From a delta proteobacterium MLS_D (lineage in GTDB: Bacteria; Desulfobacterota; Syntrophia; Syntrophales; UBA2210): 64,000 nt of DNA. The stretch is from the NCBI GenBank assembly GCA_002030015.1, contig LQBH01000010.1, forward strand, positions 1-64,000, written 5' to 3'. Positions within the stretch are counted from its first letter, which is position 1. Every line of letters begins with the position of its first letter. A program made the translations under genes and the position numbers. This document shows positions 25,116 to 33,197 of this stretch, one piece after another. The notes under the pieces were generated by a model that saw only the letters and a list, made by a program, of their open reading frames with translations, did no database searches and was not told the origin of the DNA.

Positions 25116-27956
25116 TTATCCTTCCGCCCTTTTTTCGACCGGCAGATTTACGAAAAACGACGCTCCGCCCCGTTCGTTGTTTTCGGCCCGTATTGTACCG
25201 CCATGACGCTGAATGATTTCATGTGTTATGAACAGGCCGACTCCCGTCCCTTTTCCCTGCTCCCTGGTAGTATAGAACGGCTCGAATATTCGCTGAAGAT
25301 CCTTGTTCCTGATGCCCGTACCGTTGTCGGCGATCGTGATTCTTACGGCTGGGGCATCGTCCGACTCGACTGTATCCGTTTTAATGGTAAGAATTTTGTG
25401 TTCTTTCCCTTCCATGGCCGCCAGCGCATTCGAAACGATGTTGATGATCACCTGCTCTATTTTTTGTCGGTTTACCGGTATGACAGGCAGCTTTTCGCCG
25501 AGATTGATTTCCGTCGTCACATCTTCTATCTGAAATTGCGACGAGTACATCCTGAGCACCTGTCCAATAATGTCATTGATGTCGTCGGGCACCATTTCCT
25601 CGTCGGGCATACGGGTTAACTGCCTGAGATCGTTGGTGATGGAAACGATTCGCTCCACCTGCTTCGCGCAGACGTCAAGTTCTTCCCGTGCCGCTTCCGG
25701 CATGTCGTGCATGGTATGCAGGAGTTGCAGTTCCAGTGAAATAATACCGACGGGGTTCAGAATCTCATGGGCCACGCCCGCCGATATTCGGCCCAGGGAC
25801 ACCATCTTCTCCGATTGCTGAAGCTGCCGCTCCAGATTCCTTCGTTCCGTCTCGTCACGTATCGTCTCGACGGCTCCTATAACGTTGCCCGCGGCGTCAT
25901 GAAGCGTCGCGGCCGCCGCGGTTAAATACAGATCACCGCTTTGCCCGGCCGGTTTCATGGCCTCCGTGTAGAGAACATTACCGAAGCTCATGATACGGCT
26001 GTGGCCTGTTTGATCTTTCAGCTCCGGATGAAGCGCGACATCGATCAGCATGGGGCGGCGGTCATCGTACAGGGCGACGGCGTACTCGTGATCGCCGCGG
26101 CCCAGAATGTCATCGGCGGCAACCCCGGTAAGATCCTCCATGGCCTTGTTCCACTCGAGCACCCTGCCTTCATTGTCGATAACCACCGTGGCCTCGGGAA
26201 GAAACTCGATGATGCTTCTCAGGGTGGCCTGGGAACGGGAGAGCTGCCGGAGCGTTTGTTCTCGTTCCATTTCAACCCGTTTTCGGTCTGTGATGTCTCG
26301 ACTGGTACCGGAAAATCCGACCACCGCACCGGTATCGTCCTTAATCACCCTCGCGCTTATTTCCAGCCATTTCGTGCCGCCGTTCTTATGAAAATGCTCG
26401 GCCTCGACGGTCACGCGGTCGTCTTCGCATTCACCCCGCACAAGTTTTGCAAAGGCCGCGGTTACATCCTTACGGCTTTCCGGCGGAAAGCTGTCTTTCA
26501 TCGTTTTGGTCGTTGCTTCTTTGACGGTAAATCCCAGTAATCGTTCAACAGAAGGAGACACAAACGTGTAGGCCATGGAATCGAGATCAAAAATCCAGAC
26601 GATATCATTGGCGTTCTCGACGACCATCCGGTAGTGCATTTCGCTTCGGCGGAGTTCCTCAACCGCCTTTTCCCGTTCGGTCTCCGCGCGCCTGGATTGC
26701 GTAATATCCATGTTGAATCCATGCCAGAGAATGCTTCCGTCATCCAACCTCTCCGGCGTCGACCGGCCCAGAAGCCACCTGACCGGACGGTCGGACACCT
26801 TCACCCGGTATTCGCAGTGCCACGCGGTCATGTTTCGCGCCGATGATTCTATAGAGTTTATGAATTCTTCCAGGTCCAGAGGCAGAATTACCTCGATAAT
26901 GGGCGAAAAATCACTGACCACGTCTTCGGGCGCGCAACCGTAAAAATCCCTGATCACATCCGTGGCGAAGGGAATCCTGTAGGTTCCATCAGGTTCTCTA
27001 AGGAACTGGTATATCAGTCCGGGAACAGTAGACGCCAGCTTTTCAAACCGCCTGTCCCGCTCCCTGACGGCTTCCTCAAACCGTTTTCGCTCGGCAATGT
27101 CACGAATGATCATGCTTGTTTTCTGCAGGCCGTTCTCATCCGTGAATAGTGCCGACGTGACTTCCGCGGGAAATTTTTCGCCGTTCGCGCGCAGCATGGG
27201 GATCTCGGCTTGCGACCGCTCTTTACGTTCTCGCTCGATCAATGCGCTTTGCACCCGAGGATCCGTTACATCGACCACACCGCTTCGCCCCACGTGCCTT
27301 ATCTCTTCGAGAGAACGGCCGAACATCTCGCACGCCGCCGGGTTGGCGTCAAGAATGCCGCCGTCAGGTGTGGTCAAAAGAATCGCGTCTGTCGAATACG
27401 TAAATATTGAATGATACTTCTGTTCACTGGCCCTGAGAATGTCTTCGGTCCGCTTCCGTTCCGTGATGTCCCGCGATACGCCGTGAATCGCCATGAGCCT
27501 GCCGCTGTCGTCCCGGATGCCCCCTACCACGTTCTCAAACCATCGCGTGGAACCGTCCTTATGATAGTACTCCACCTCGATGGTCAGCGTTCTATCGGAA
27601 TCGGCGCCGCCTTTCTCTTCCAGTTCCAGCTCCCGGGCCAGCACCTCCCTGATACGGGCGAGCGATGAAGGTGTTACCTGTTCGCTGACATCCTGGACCT
27701 TGCGTTCCTCGGGAGTGAACCCCAGCAATTTTTCAACGGAAGGACTGACGTAGGTGGTTCGTAAATCGAGGTCCTGGGTCCAGATAATATCGTTCATCCT
27801 GTCAGCAAGGAGACGATAACGGGCCTCGTTTTCCCGCAAGGCCCTGATCTCGGCATCGTGGCAGGACGAAGAGGCTTCTCTTTTCCGCACTCCGATGCGT
27901 TCCGGTTTACCGCGTTTATTTTCGGATTTTTTGTCCTTCGAATTCGATCGGCTCAC
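25116..27956 (-). CDS. multi-PAS sensor histidine kinase
   Basis: A 946-residue soluble kinase with no transmembrane segment. After a basic leader (SRSNSKDKKSENKRGKP) come five PAS/PAC units at about 40-165, 170-290, 295-425, 435-560 and 570-695, several ending in the typical SRDITERKR or MDITQSRR linkers. The kinase core has phospho-acceptor His730 in GVAHEILNPVG, the N-box NIVSNALAAMEG, G1 IADNGTGI and G2 GKGTGVGLF. The H-box reads HEILNPVG, typical of the class that pairs with stand-alone receivers. The partner CheY-like gene follows at once. Cytoplasmic redox or ligand sensing through PAS is likely; the signal is unknown. Confidence 0.93.
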   Translation of the reverse strand: MSRSNSKDKKSENKRGKPERIGVRKREASSSCHDAEIRALRENEARYRLLADRMNDIIWTQDLDLRTTYVSPSVEKLLGFTPEERKVQDVSEQVTPSSLARIREVLARELELEEKGGADSDRTLTIEVEYYHKDGSTRWFENVVGGIRDDSGRLMAIHGVSRDITERKRTEDILRASEQKYHSIFTYSTDAILLTTPDGGILDANPAACEMFGRSLEEIRHVGRSGVVDVTDPRVQSALIERERKERSQAEIPMLRANGEKFPAEVTSALFTDENGLQKTSMIIRDIAERKRFEEAVRERDRRFEKLASTVPGLIYQFLREPDGTYRIPFATDVIRDFYGCAPEDVVSDFSPIIEVILPLDLEEFINSIESSARNMTAWHCEYRVKVSDRPVRWLLGRSTPERLDDGSILWHGFNMDITQSRRAETEREKAVEELRRSEMHYRMVVENANDIVWIFDLDSMAYTFVSPSVERLLGFTVKEATTKTMKDSFPPESRKDVTAAFAKLVRGECEDDRVTVEAEHFHKNGGTKWLEISARVIKDDTGAVVGFSGTSRDITDRKRVEMEREQTLRQLSRSQATLRSIIEFLPEATVVIDNEGRVLEWNKAMEDLTGVAADDILGRGDHEYAVALYDDRRPMLIDVALHPELKDQTGHSRIMSFGNVLYTEAMKPAGQSGDLYLTAAAATLHDAAGNVIGAVETIRDETERRNLERQLQQSEKMVSLGRISAGVAHEILNPVGIISLELQLLHTMHDMPEAAREELDVCAKQVERIVSITNDLRQLTRMPDEEMVPDDINDIIGQVLRMYSSQFQIEDVTTEINLGEKLPVIPVNRQKIEQVIINIVSNALAAMEGKEHKILTIKTDTVESDDAPAVRITIADNGTGIRNKDLQRIFEPFYTTREQGKGTGVGLFITHEIIQRHGGTIRAENNERGGASFFVNLPVEKRAEG

Positions 27957-28494
27957 TTGTCGATTCCTGTTCTCGGCACTCTGTTATCGGCAATTATCGG
28001 TCGTCATTCCCGGTATCGAATGTGTCCGATGCAATCCCGGAATTCATCAGAATCCGGAAAGATCTTAACTTATATATGCTACGCCGTGAAGTTCGTGTCA
28101 ACGTCTTAAAATTCGGACGTTTTTCACCCGCGACATGCTGTTGATGCCTGCCCGGAGCAGGCGGCACACGCGCGCCTTCGCGTCGTTTTCCAGAGATAAC
28201 AGAGTGTTGCGAGGAAAAAGAACACGGCGTCGGCGACTTCTCCCGGACGAAAAGACGTAAGGATCACCGAAAATCCCCGTCCCGGCTGTGACGGGATTCA
28301 CATATGAAATTTTTCACACGTGATGCCGCCCGCACCGATAAACATGTGTCTTCCGGGCACGGCTTCGTCGATCCCGCGTCACCGGCACATGCATCCACCG
28401 GGAATCACGACGCGAACGGCGGCCGATTCAGGAAGTGTACGCGGGTATTTTTTCTGCGGCGATCGATTTGTCTGTGGAGTTTCCGGCGCGCGGT
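27957..28494. other. 538-bp interval without a recognisable gene
   Basis: This lies upstream of the leftward PAS kinase and downstream of the leftward queG gene. Short open frames exist on both strands but none resembles a protein family or has a good start. It presumably holds the kinase promoter; I see no clear terminator for queG. Confidence 0.5.
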
Positions 28495-29463
28495 TTATTT
28501 TTTTATAAAATCGAGGTTTCTTTTCAAGCCATTAAATGTGGCCCGTTTGACGGCGGAATTTCTAAACATTTCGCGATAGCGTGTCTCATCCATAGTGAAC
28601 CAGTCATGACGGGTCATTGCAAGTAATGCCGAATCGGGTTCGAAGTTTTTCTCTCGACACGCCGCCACTTTTCGATTCCAGGGGCAGACATCCTGGCAGA
28701 TATCACAACCGAATACACGGTCGGCGAAGAGGCCCTTGAACTCCTCGCTGATCCCGCCTTTGTTCTCGATCGTCAAGTAGGAAACACAGCGCCCGGCGTC
28801 GAGCACCCGCGGGGCGATGATGGCCTTCGTGGGACAGGCGTCGATGCAGCGTGTGCACGTGCCGCAGAAATCGGACATCGGCCTGTCGTAATGCAGGGAA
28901 ATATCGACAATGAGCGTCCCGATGAAACAGAAAGAGCCTGTTTTGGGGGAAATCAAACAGGTGTTTTTGCCGATCCAGCCCAAACCGGCGCGGACGGCCC
29001 ACGCTTTTTCAAGTATCGGGGCGGTATCAACAAACGCCCGCCCGCGAGCGCCTGGAATATTGGCAGAAATATAGTGCAAAAGGCGTTCAAGTTTTTCCCT
29101 GACGACCCCGTGATAATCCTTTCCATACGCGTATTTTGAAAGGACGGGCGCCTCCGGATCGGACTGGGTCTTTGCCGGATAATAATTTAAAACAACGGAG
29201 ATGACCGACCGGGCGCCCTCGACCAGCCGTGTCGGATCGGTTCGTTTCTCGGCATGGCGGGCCATGTAACGCATGTCGGCGTGATAATGATGGTCAAGCC
29301 AGTCCCGCAAATGAACGGCATCTTCAACCAGTTCCTCGGCACGGGCGATCCCGCAGTCGTCAAATCCAAGCCTGCGGGCTTCCTTCTTTATCATGGCGGA
29401 TTGCTCGAGCCGACTCGTTTCGGCATCATTTTCGGCTCTGACGTGAGATCCCGGTGGCTTCAT
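28495..29463 (-). CDS. queG: epoxyqueuosine reductase
   Basis: A 322-residue iron-sulfur, cobalamin-dependent enzyme of the last step of queuosine biosynthesis, which reduces epoxyqueuosine in tRNA to queuosine. Visible features are the catalytic Asp146 in RAFVDTAPILEKAWA and GLGWIGKNTCLISPKTGSF. Two ferredoxin-like clusters are C200-x2-C203-x2-C206-x3-C210 and C253-x2-C256-x3-C260, with Cys226 supplying the eighth ligand. RRFGCD-type wording (DRVFGCDICQDVCPWN) is typical. Length is slightly short compared with enzymes carrying a C-terminal HEAT part. The start at 29463 has no strong ribosome-binding site; an ATG at 29394 is possible. It stands alone, divergent from the methyltransferase/TenA pair. 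Confidence 0.92.
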   Translation of the reverse strand: MKPPGSHVRAENDAETSRLEQSAMIKKEARRLGFDDCGIARAEELVEDAVHLRDWLDHHYHADMRYMARHAEKRTDPTRLVEGARSVISVVLNYYPAKTQSDPEAPVLSKYAYGKDYHGVVREKLERLLHYISANIPGARGRAFVDTAPILEKAWAVRAGLGWIGKNTCLISPKTGSFCFIGTLIVDISLHYDRPMSDFCGTCTRCIDACPTKAIIAPRVLDAGRCVSYLTIENKGGISEEFKGLFADRVFGCDICQDVCPWNRKVAACREKNFEPDSALLAMTRHDWFTMDETRYREMFRNSAVKRATFNGLKRNLDFIKK

Positions 29464-29839
29464 TTATTTTTTATCACCGTCCCGTTACAATCACTGTTAT
29501 TGTTTATAGCCTTATCCGTCTCTGCTTCAAACGTACTAATTATAATAAGAAAAAACACTCCGCGGGGTCAAGTTTATCACCGGCCTGTGTTTGTAACACG
29601 GCACGAATAAAGATTTGACTCCTCACACCCGCGTCTTTACAATTACTTGAATAGCAGGCATTTTTAAAACGCCGCGCGGGCAGCAACGTTGAGACGCTTC
29701 GTCGGCGCCGAACATCCCTGCGGGCAGGTTTGAAAAATTCTACTATAACACAGGCAGTCCGGGGTATGCTTGCCGGACAGGTCAAACGAAGTCTTCGACA
29801 ACCGGAGCAGTTCGATTTCTAATCCACAAGGAGTAACAG
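29464..29839. other. 376-bp divergent promoter interval
   Basis: This lies between leftward queG and the rightward methyltransferase/tenA pair. No gene-like frame is convincing. The right end carries AAGGAG (29828-29833), the ribosome-binding site of the methyltransferase gene. No riboswitch-like structure for thiamine or preQ1 was recognised. Confidence 0.45.
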
Positions 29840-30526
29840 ATGAACGATCGACCTGTAGTCTCGCCGTTTGAGTCGGAGGCGAGTGATTTCGATGACTGGT
29901 TTTTCCACAACCGGAACGTGTTTGAATCGGAACTAAAGGCAACCGCCTGCTTTGTAACTGATCCCGAGCGGACGCTGAGTGTGGGAGCCGGCAGCGGCAT
30001 TTTTGACGAGCGTCTGGGAATTCGTCACGGGGTGGAACCCGCGGCGGGAATGGCCGAGCTGGCCCGGCAACGCGGCATCGACGTAAAAATCGGATGTGCG
30101 GAAAAACTTCCTTACCCGGATGGCAGTTTCAGGGGGGTGCTGCTGAACACGGTGCTCAGTTACGTGTCTGATCGACCGCGCGCCGTGGCCGAGGCTGCGA
30201 GGGTCCTGAAGCCGGAGGGACACATCATCGTTTCCTATATTCCCCGGGAGGGTTCCTACGCGCTGCTTTATGAGCTTGCTCTGGCGAGAGGCAAACATGA
30301 TTCCGAGGCCTCCCCTCCCGTGCCCTACCCGCTCAAGTTTATACAAGGCACTCACTGGTGTTCCACCGATGAGATTATTTCCCTGTTGAGTGGCGCCGGT
30401 TTTGAAAATCTTGATTTCGTTCAGACTCTGACCCGTCATCCAAAATATTCCGTGCTGGAGGTGGAAGAACCCGTTCCCGGTTATGACAGGGGCGATTATG
30501 TTGTTGTACGGGGGATAAAAAAATGA
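29840..30526 (+). CDS. class I SAM-dependent methyltransferase
   Basis: A 228-residue methyltransferase-11 type protein. SAM motif I is TLSVGAGSGIFDERLG, followed by the acidic strand end HGVEPAAGMAELARQRG, post-I stretch KIGCAEKLPYPDGSF and the motif AARVLKPEGHIIVSYIP. The C-terminal lid has WCSTDEIISLLSGAGFENL. Its acceptor is unknown. It overlaps the tenA-like gene by 4 bp (ATGA), so the two proteins are made together. The pairing of a methyltransferase with a TenA-fold enzyme may point to modification of a thiamine-, heme- or quinone-like compound, but this is inference. Confidence 0.87.
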   Translation: MNDRPVVSPFESEASDFDDWFFHNRNVFESELKATACFVTDPERTLSVGAGSGIFDERLGIRHGVEPAAGMAELARQRGIDVKIGCAEKLPYPDGSFRGVLLNTVLSYVSDRPRAVAEAARVLKPEGHIIVSYIPREGSYALLYELALARGKHDSEASPPVPYPLKFIQGTHWCSTDEIISLLSGAGFENLDFVQTLTRHPKYSVLEVEEPVPGYDRGDYVVVRGIKK

Positions 30527-31173
30527 GAATTACCGGAGAACTCCGTAACAGGACCGATGATATCTGGCGGACTATACTGAACCATCCCTTTCCTGCCTCC
30601 CTGTGCCGCGGAGACCTGCCCGTCGAAAAATTCACGCGATACCTGCTCCAGGATTACGGGTATCTCCTCGGAGCCTTGCAGAATTTCTGTCTCCTTGCCT
30701 CACGGACCGACAACGAGAACATTTTACTTGACCTGGTCGCACTGATCGGCGAGGAAGCTGAGGGAGAAATATCAGATTACCAAAACTTTATCGCGCAATT
30801 AGGCTTTACCCTTGACGACGCCCGAACTGTGGAACCTTTCGCCACCCGCAGGAAATATCTTGATTTTTTGCTGACCGTCAGTGCCGAACGTCCCTTCGCT
30901 GAAGGATTAACCGCGACTCTGCCCTGCTTCTGGAGTTACCTGGAGATCGCCGAGTACTACCGGGAAGAACTGATGAAAGCGCCTGACTCACCGTTCCGCC
31001 GGTGGATGGAAGCATATCTCGGCGAGGAATACCACGCTCTCGTCGACAGGTTGCGACGTCTGGTCGAAATAGCGTCGGATGGTCATCCGTTCGAACCGCT
31101 GCTCGAGGTCTTCCGCGAAGCCTCCCTCTGGGAACTGCGATACTGGGACGAAGCATGGGAAGAAACCCGATAA
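30523..31173 (+). CDS. tenA: TenA/thiaminase II-family protein
   Basis: A 216-residue all-helical protein of the TenA/THI-4/PqqC fold. The nucleophilic Cys of thiaminase II is present as Cys135 in TATLPCFWSYLEIAEYY, the same number as in Bacillus subtilis TenA. The N-terminal HPFPASLCRGDLPVEKFTRY and QDYGYLLGALQNF segments, and the C-terminal ASLWELRYWDEAW, are typical. TenA hydrolyses aminopyrimidine salvage intermediates in thiamine recycling, though members of the fold also act on other small molecules. No thiamine gene or TPP riboswitch is nearby, so a role outside thiamine salvage remains open. A palindrome at 31223 may terminate the pair. Confidence 0.85.
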   Translation: MRITGELRNRTDDIWRTILNHPFPASLCRGDLPVEKFTRYLLQDYGYLLGALQNFCLLASRTDNENILLDLVALIGEEAEGEISDYQNFIAQLGFTLDDARTVEPFATRRKYLDFLLTVSAERPFAEGLTATLPCFWSYLEIAEYYREELMKAPDSPFRRWMEAYLGEEYHALVDRLRRLVEIASDGHPFEPLLEVFREASLWELRYWDEAWEETR

Positions 31174-31222
31174 GGAAACAGTATGAGAGTTTTGAAAAAT
31201 TCCCTTTGGCTTCAATGCCGTC

Positions 31223-31254
31223 ATGCCGGACCCGATCCGGCATCCAGTGTTTTT
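31223..31254 (+). repeat. palindromic intergenic repeat, possible terminator
   Basis: ATGCCGGA, a five-base spacer and TCCGGCAT form a perfect 8-bp stem (31223-31243), and a run of five T follows a few bases later. The sequence type (translating as MPDRVRHDG on the other strand) is a dispersed extragenic palindrome common in proteobacterial genomes. Position after tenA suits termination. Confidence 0.6.
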
Positions 31255-31448
31255 AAATATTTCTGGATTCCGGCCTCCGCCTGTTTTAATGCCCGAGGGG
31301 TGCTATAGTGCCCGTAATGGTGAATAGCGGGAAGGGGCATTATTCAAAGGTCTCAGTATAATTACGGTGTGACAATCCCGCCTGCTGCTGATACTCCCGT
31401 TGACACATCGCCGTGCAATCCCTATGTTCACCGACCAGGAGGAATGTC

Positions 31449-32141
31449 ATGAACAACAAACGCCTGACCATTCCCGTGACAGAAACTGAATCCGTATCAG
31501 CCGTGCTGACACTCCCTTCGAAAGAAAACGCCATGAAAAAGACGGGGGTGATAACGGCCCACGGCGCGGGCAATGACATGGACAACCCTCTCATCGTCGC
31601 TTTTACTGACGGTCTGGCGGCTCGGGGCTACATGGCCCTGCGTTTTAATTTTCCTTACCGCGAAAAGGGACGAAGGGCGCCGGACGGCGCAACAAAACTC
31701 GAGCATACCTGGGCGGCGGTATACCGGTATTTTACGGAACACCTTTCCCCTGATCTGGAACAGGTGATAGCCGCCGGCAAATCGATGGGAGGGCGGGTGG
31801 CGTCTCAGATGACGGCCCGGCAGGAACTGCCGGTCGACGGCATTATTTTTCTGGGATATCCGTTACACCCGGCGGGCGATCACTCACGGGTCAGGGACAC
31901 GCACTTATATCAGATCACAACGCCCATGCTGTTTTTCGCCGGCACGCGTGACAGGCTGTGCGATCCCGACATTCTGAAGACAGTGCTCTCGAAGCTGTCC
32001 GCGCCGTGGAAACTGGACATGATCGAAGGCGGCGATCATTCCTTTCACGTTCCAAAGTCCGCGGGTACAGGAGAAACGGAGATTTTCGCAAGGATCGTCA
32101 CGACAGCGGCCGAATGGATAGAAATGACCTTCCCGGCGTGA
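31449..32141 (+). CDS. alpha/beta-hydrolase (KANL3/Tex30-like)
   Basis: A 230-residue serine hydrolase. The start at 31449 has AGGAGG upstream. The fold is marked by GVITAHGAGNDMDNP (oxyanion region), FNFPYREKGRRAPDG and the nucleophile elbow AAGKSMGGRVAS (Ser112). A putative acid Asp168 lies in FAGTRDRLCD and the catalytic His in EGGDHSFH (residues 195-200). FPYREKGRRAPD is typical of the KANL3/Tex30-like branch, whose bacterial members are mostly uncharacterised. There is no signal peptide. It is a single gene facing a leftward methyltransferase, whose stop codon begins at the very next base. Confidence 0.85.
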   Translation: MNNKRLTIPVTETESVSAVLTLPSKENAMKKTGVITAHGAGNDMDNPLIVAFTDGLAARGYMALRFNFPYREKGRRAPDGATKLEHTWAAVYRYFTEHLSPDLEQVIAAGKSMGGRVASQMTARQELPVDGIIFLGYPLHPAGDHSRVRDTHLYQITTPMLFFAGTRDRLCDPDILKTVLSKLSAPWKLDMIEGGDHSFHVPKSAGTGETEIFARIVTTAAEWIEMTFPA

Positions 32142-32726
32142 TCAGGCACCGCGGCACGGCGATTGGCGTCGATCCGGTCCCTGCTCGTAAAAATAAATAG
32201 GATCGTTGTACATGGTGGCGGAGGGACGGACCGTCTTTACCGCCGTCCACCCCGGAAGAGGAAAATTGAAGGAAACGACGCGGCAGCCCGGCCGCAACTC
32301 GTCCCGGAGTTTCTCGGCAAGTCGCGGCATGACATCGGGAAAAAGATAACAGCACACGACGTCCGCCTTACCCAGATCCTCCCGCCAGAAGTTCCGCCAT
32401 TGAACGCTGACTCCCGGCCGCCCCAGGCTCAATGCCCAGGCGATCATAAAGGGCAGCGGGTTGATTTCATACCCTCGGCAGCGGGCCCCGTACCGCCTCG
32501 CCGCGGCGCGAATTACCCGCCCGTCACCGCATCCCGGATCGACAAGATACTGATCCCGCTTCATGGGAAGATGATCAAGAGCGGTCTTCACTCTGATCCG
32601 GGCCGATGGATGAAACATGGCGCCTCGGGTGACAGGCGCGACTATGACAACGGAAAAAGCGACAACCAGAACAGCGGCGATAGCCACCGAAACAATCGAA
32701 AATAATATAATTATAAAAGTATACAT
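32142..32726 (-). CDS. membrane-anchored SAM-dependent methyltransferase (FAM173/ATPSCKMT-like)
   Basis: A 194-residue protein starting at ATG 32726; an upstream TTG at 32753 would add nine residues. Residues 3-32 form one strongly hydrophobic anchor (YTFIIILFSIVSVAIAAVLV), followed by a pre-catalytic helix and SAM motif I in YLVDPGCGDGRVIRAAA, then RGYEINPLPFMIAWALS. This anchor-plus-domain design and the wording of motif I match the FAM173 lysine-methyltransferase group, whose eukaryotic members methylate mitochondrial ATP synthase c-subunit or ANT. The bacterial substrate is not known. Its end abuts the convergent hydrolase gene without a gap. Confidence 0.75.
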   Translation of the reverse strand: MYTFIIILFSIVSVAIAAVLVVAFSVVIVAPVTRGAMFHPSARIRVKTALDHLPMKRDQYLVDPGCGDGRVIRAAARRYGARCRGYEINPLPFMIAWALSLGRPGVSVQWRNFWREDLGKADVVCCYLFPDVMPRLAEKLRDELRPGCRVVSFNFPLPGWTAVKTVRPSATMYNDPIYFYEQGPDRRQSPCRGA

Positions 32727-32872
32727 GACGACCGACCGTCCCGGCGAAAGCAATTTCAGGTCGCCATCCTATCCGCAGTTTCGAATCTTGTCCACGACAA
32801 TGCGCACGAGCTGCTCCGGCCCGCCGGAGTCCGACGTCGATGTTGCCGCCGGGTGATACCGCAGCGGCTCGT

Positions 32873-33193
32873 TTAGTGAGCGCTGGAAGAAATCATACGG
32901 ACGATCTTTTCGACAAGGGTTTCCGATATGCGATCCTCTTCCACGGGCCGCCTGTCGACCATCAATCCCTCCACTGAGATAATCGGGCCGTCCCGTTCCG
33001 AATAGTCTTCCTCGAGACAGGCGTGCTCGCACCCGTTGATAAGCAGCAGGAGATCGACCGCCCTGCTCCTGTCGGTGGTAATGTCGACAGCTGTTTCCAG
33101 TTTCGCGATGCCTTCCCGAAAGTCTTTCACCACCCGGGTTCTGTCTATCTGGGGATTGCATCCGCCACAATATCTCAGTCCGATTGTGTACAT
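32873..33193 (-). CDS. small four-Cys (CGGCNP) protein next to 4-hydroxybutyryl-CoA dehydratase
   Basis: A 106-residue cytoplasmic protein. It opens MYTIGLRYCGGCNPQIDR with Cys9 and Cys12, and has a second pair, Cys55 and Cys59, in INGCEHACLEED. Two C-x2/3-C pairs suggest metal or iron-sulfur binding, and the N-terminus reads like a redox or metal-delivery motif. It starts 4 bp after the stop of the dehydratase gene on the same strand, so it is translated with it. I do not know an assigned function; helping cluster insertion or repair in the oxygen-sensitive dehydratase is a hypothesis. Confidence 0.75.
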   Translation of the reverse strand: MYTIGLRYCGGCNPQIDRTRVVKDFREGIAKLETAVDITTDRSRAVDLLLLINGCEHACLEEDYSERDGPIISVEGLMVDRRPVEEDRISETLVEKIVRMISSSAH

Positions 33194-33197
33194 GTAA

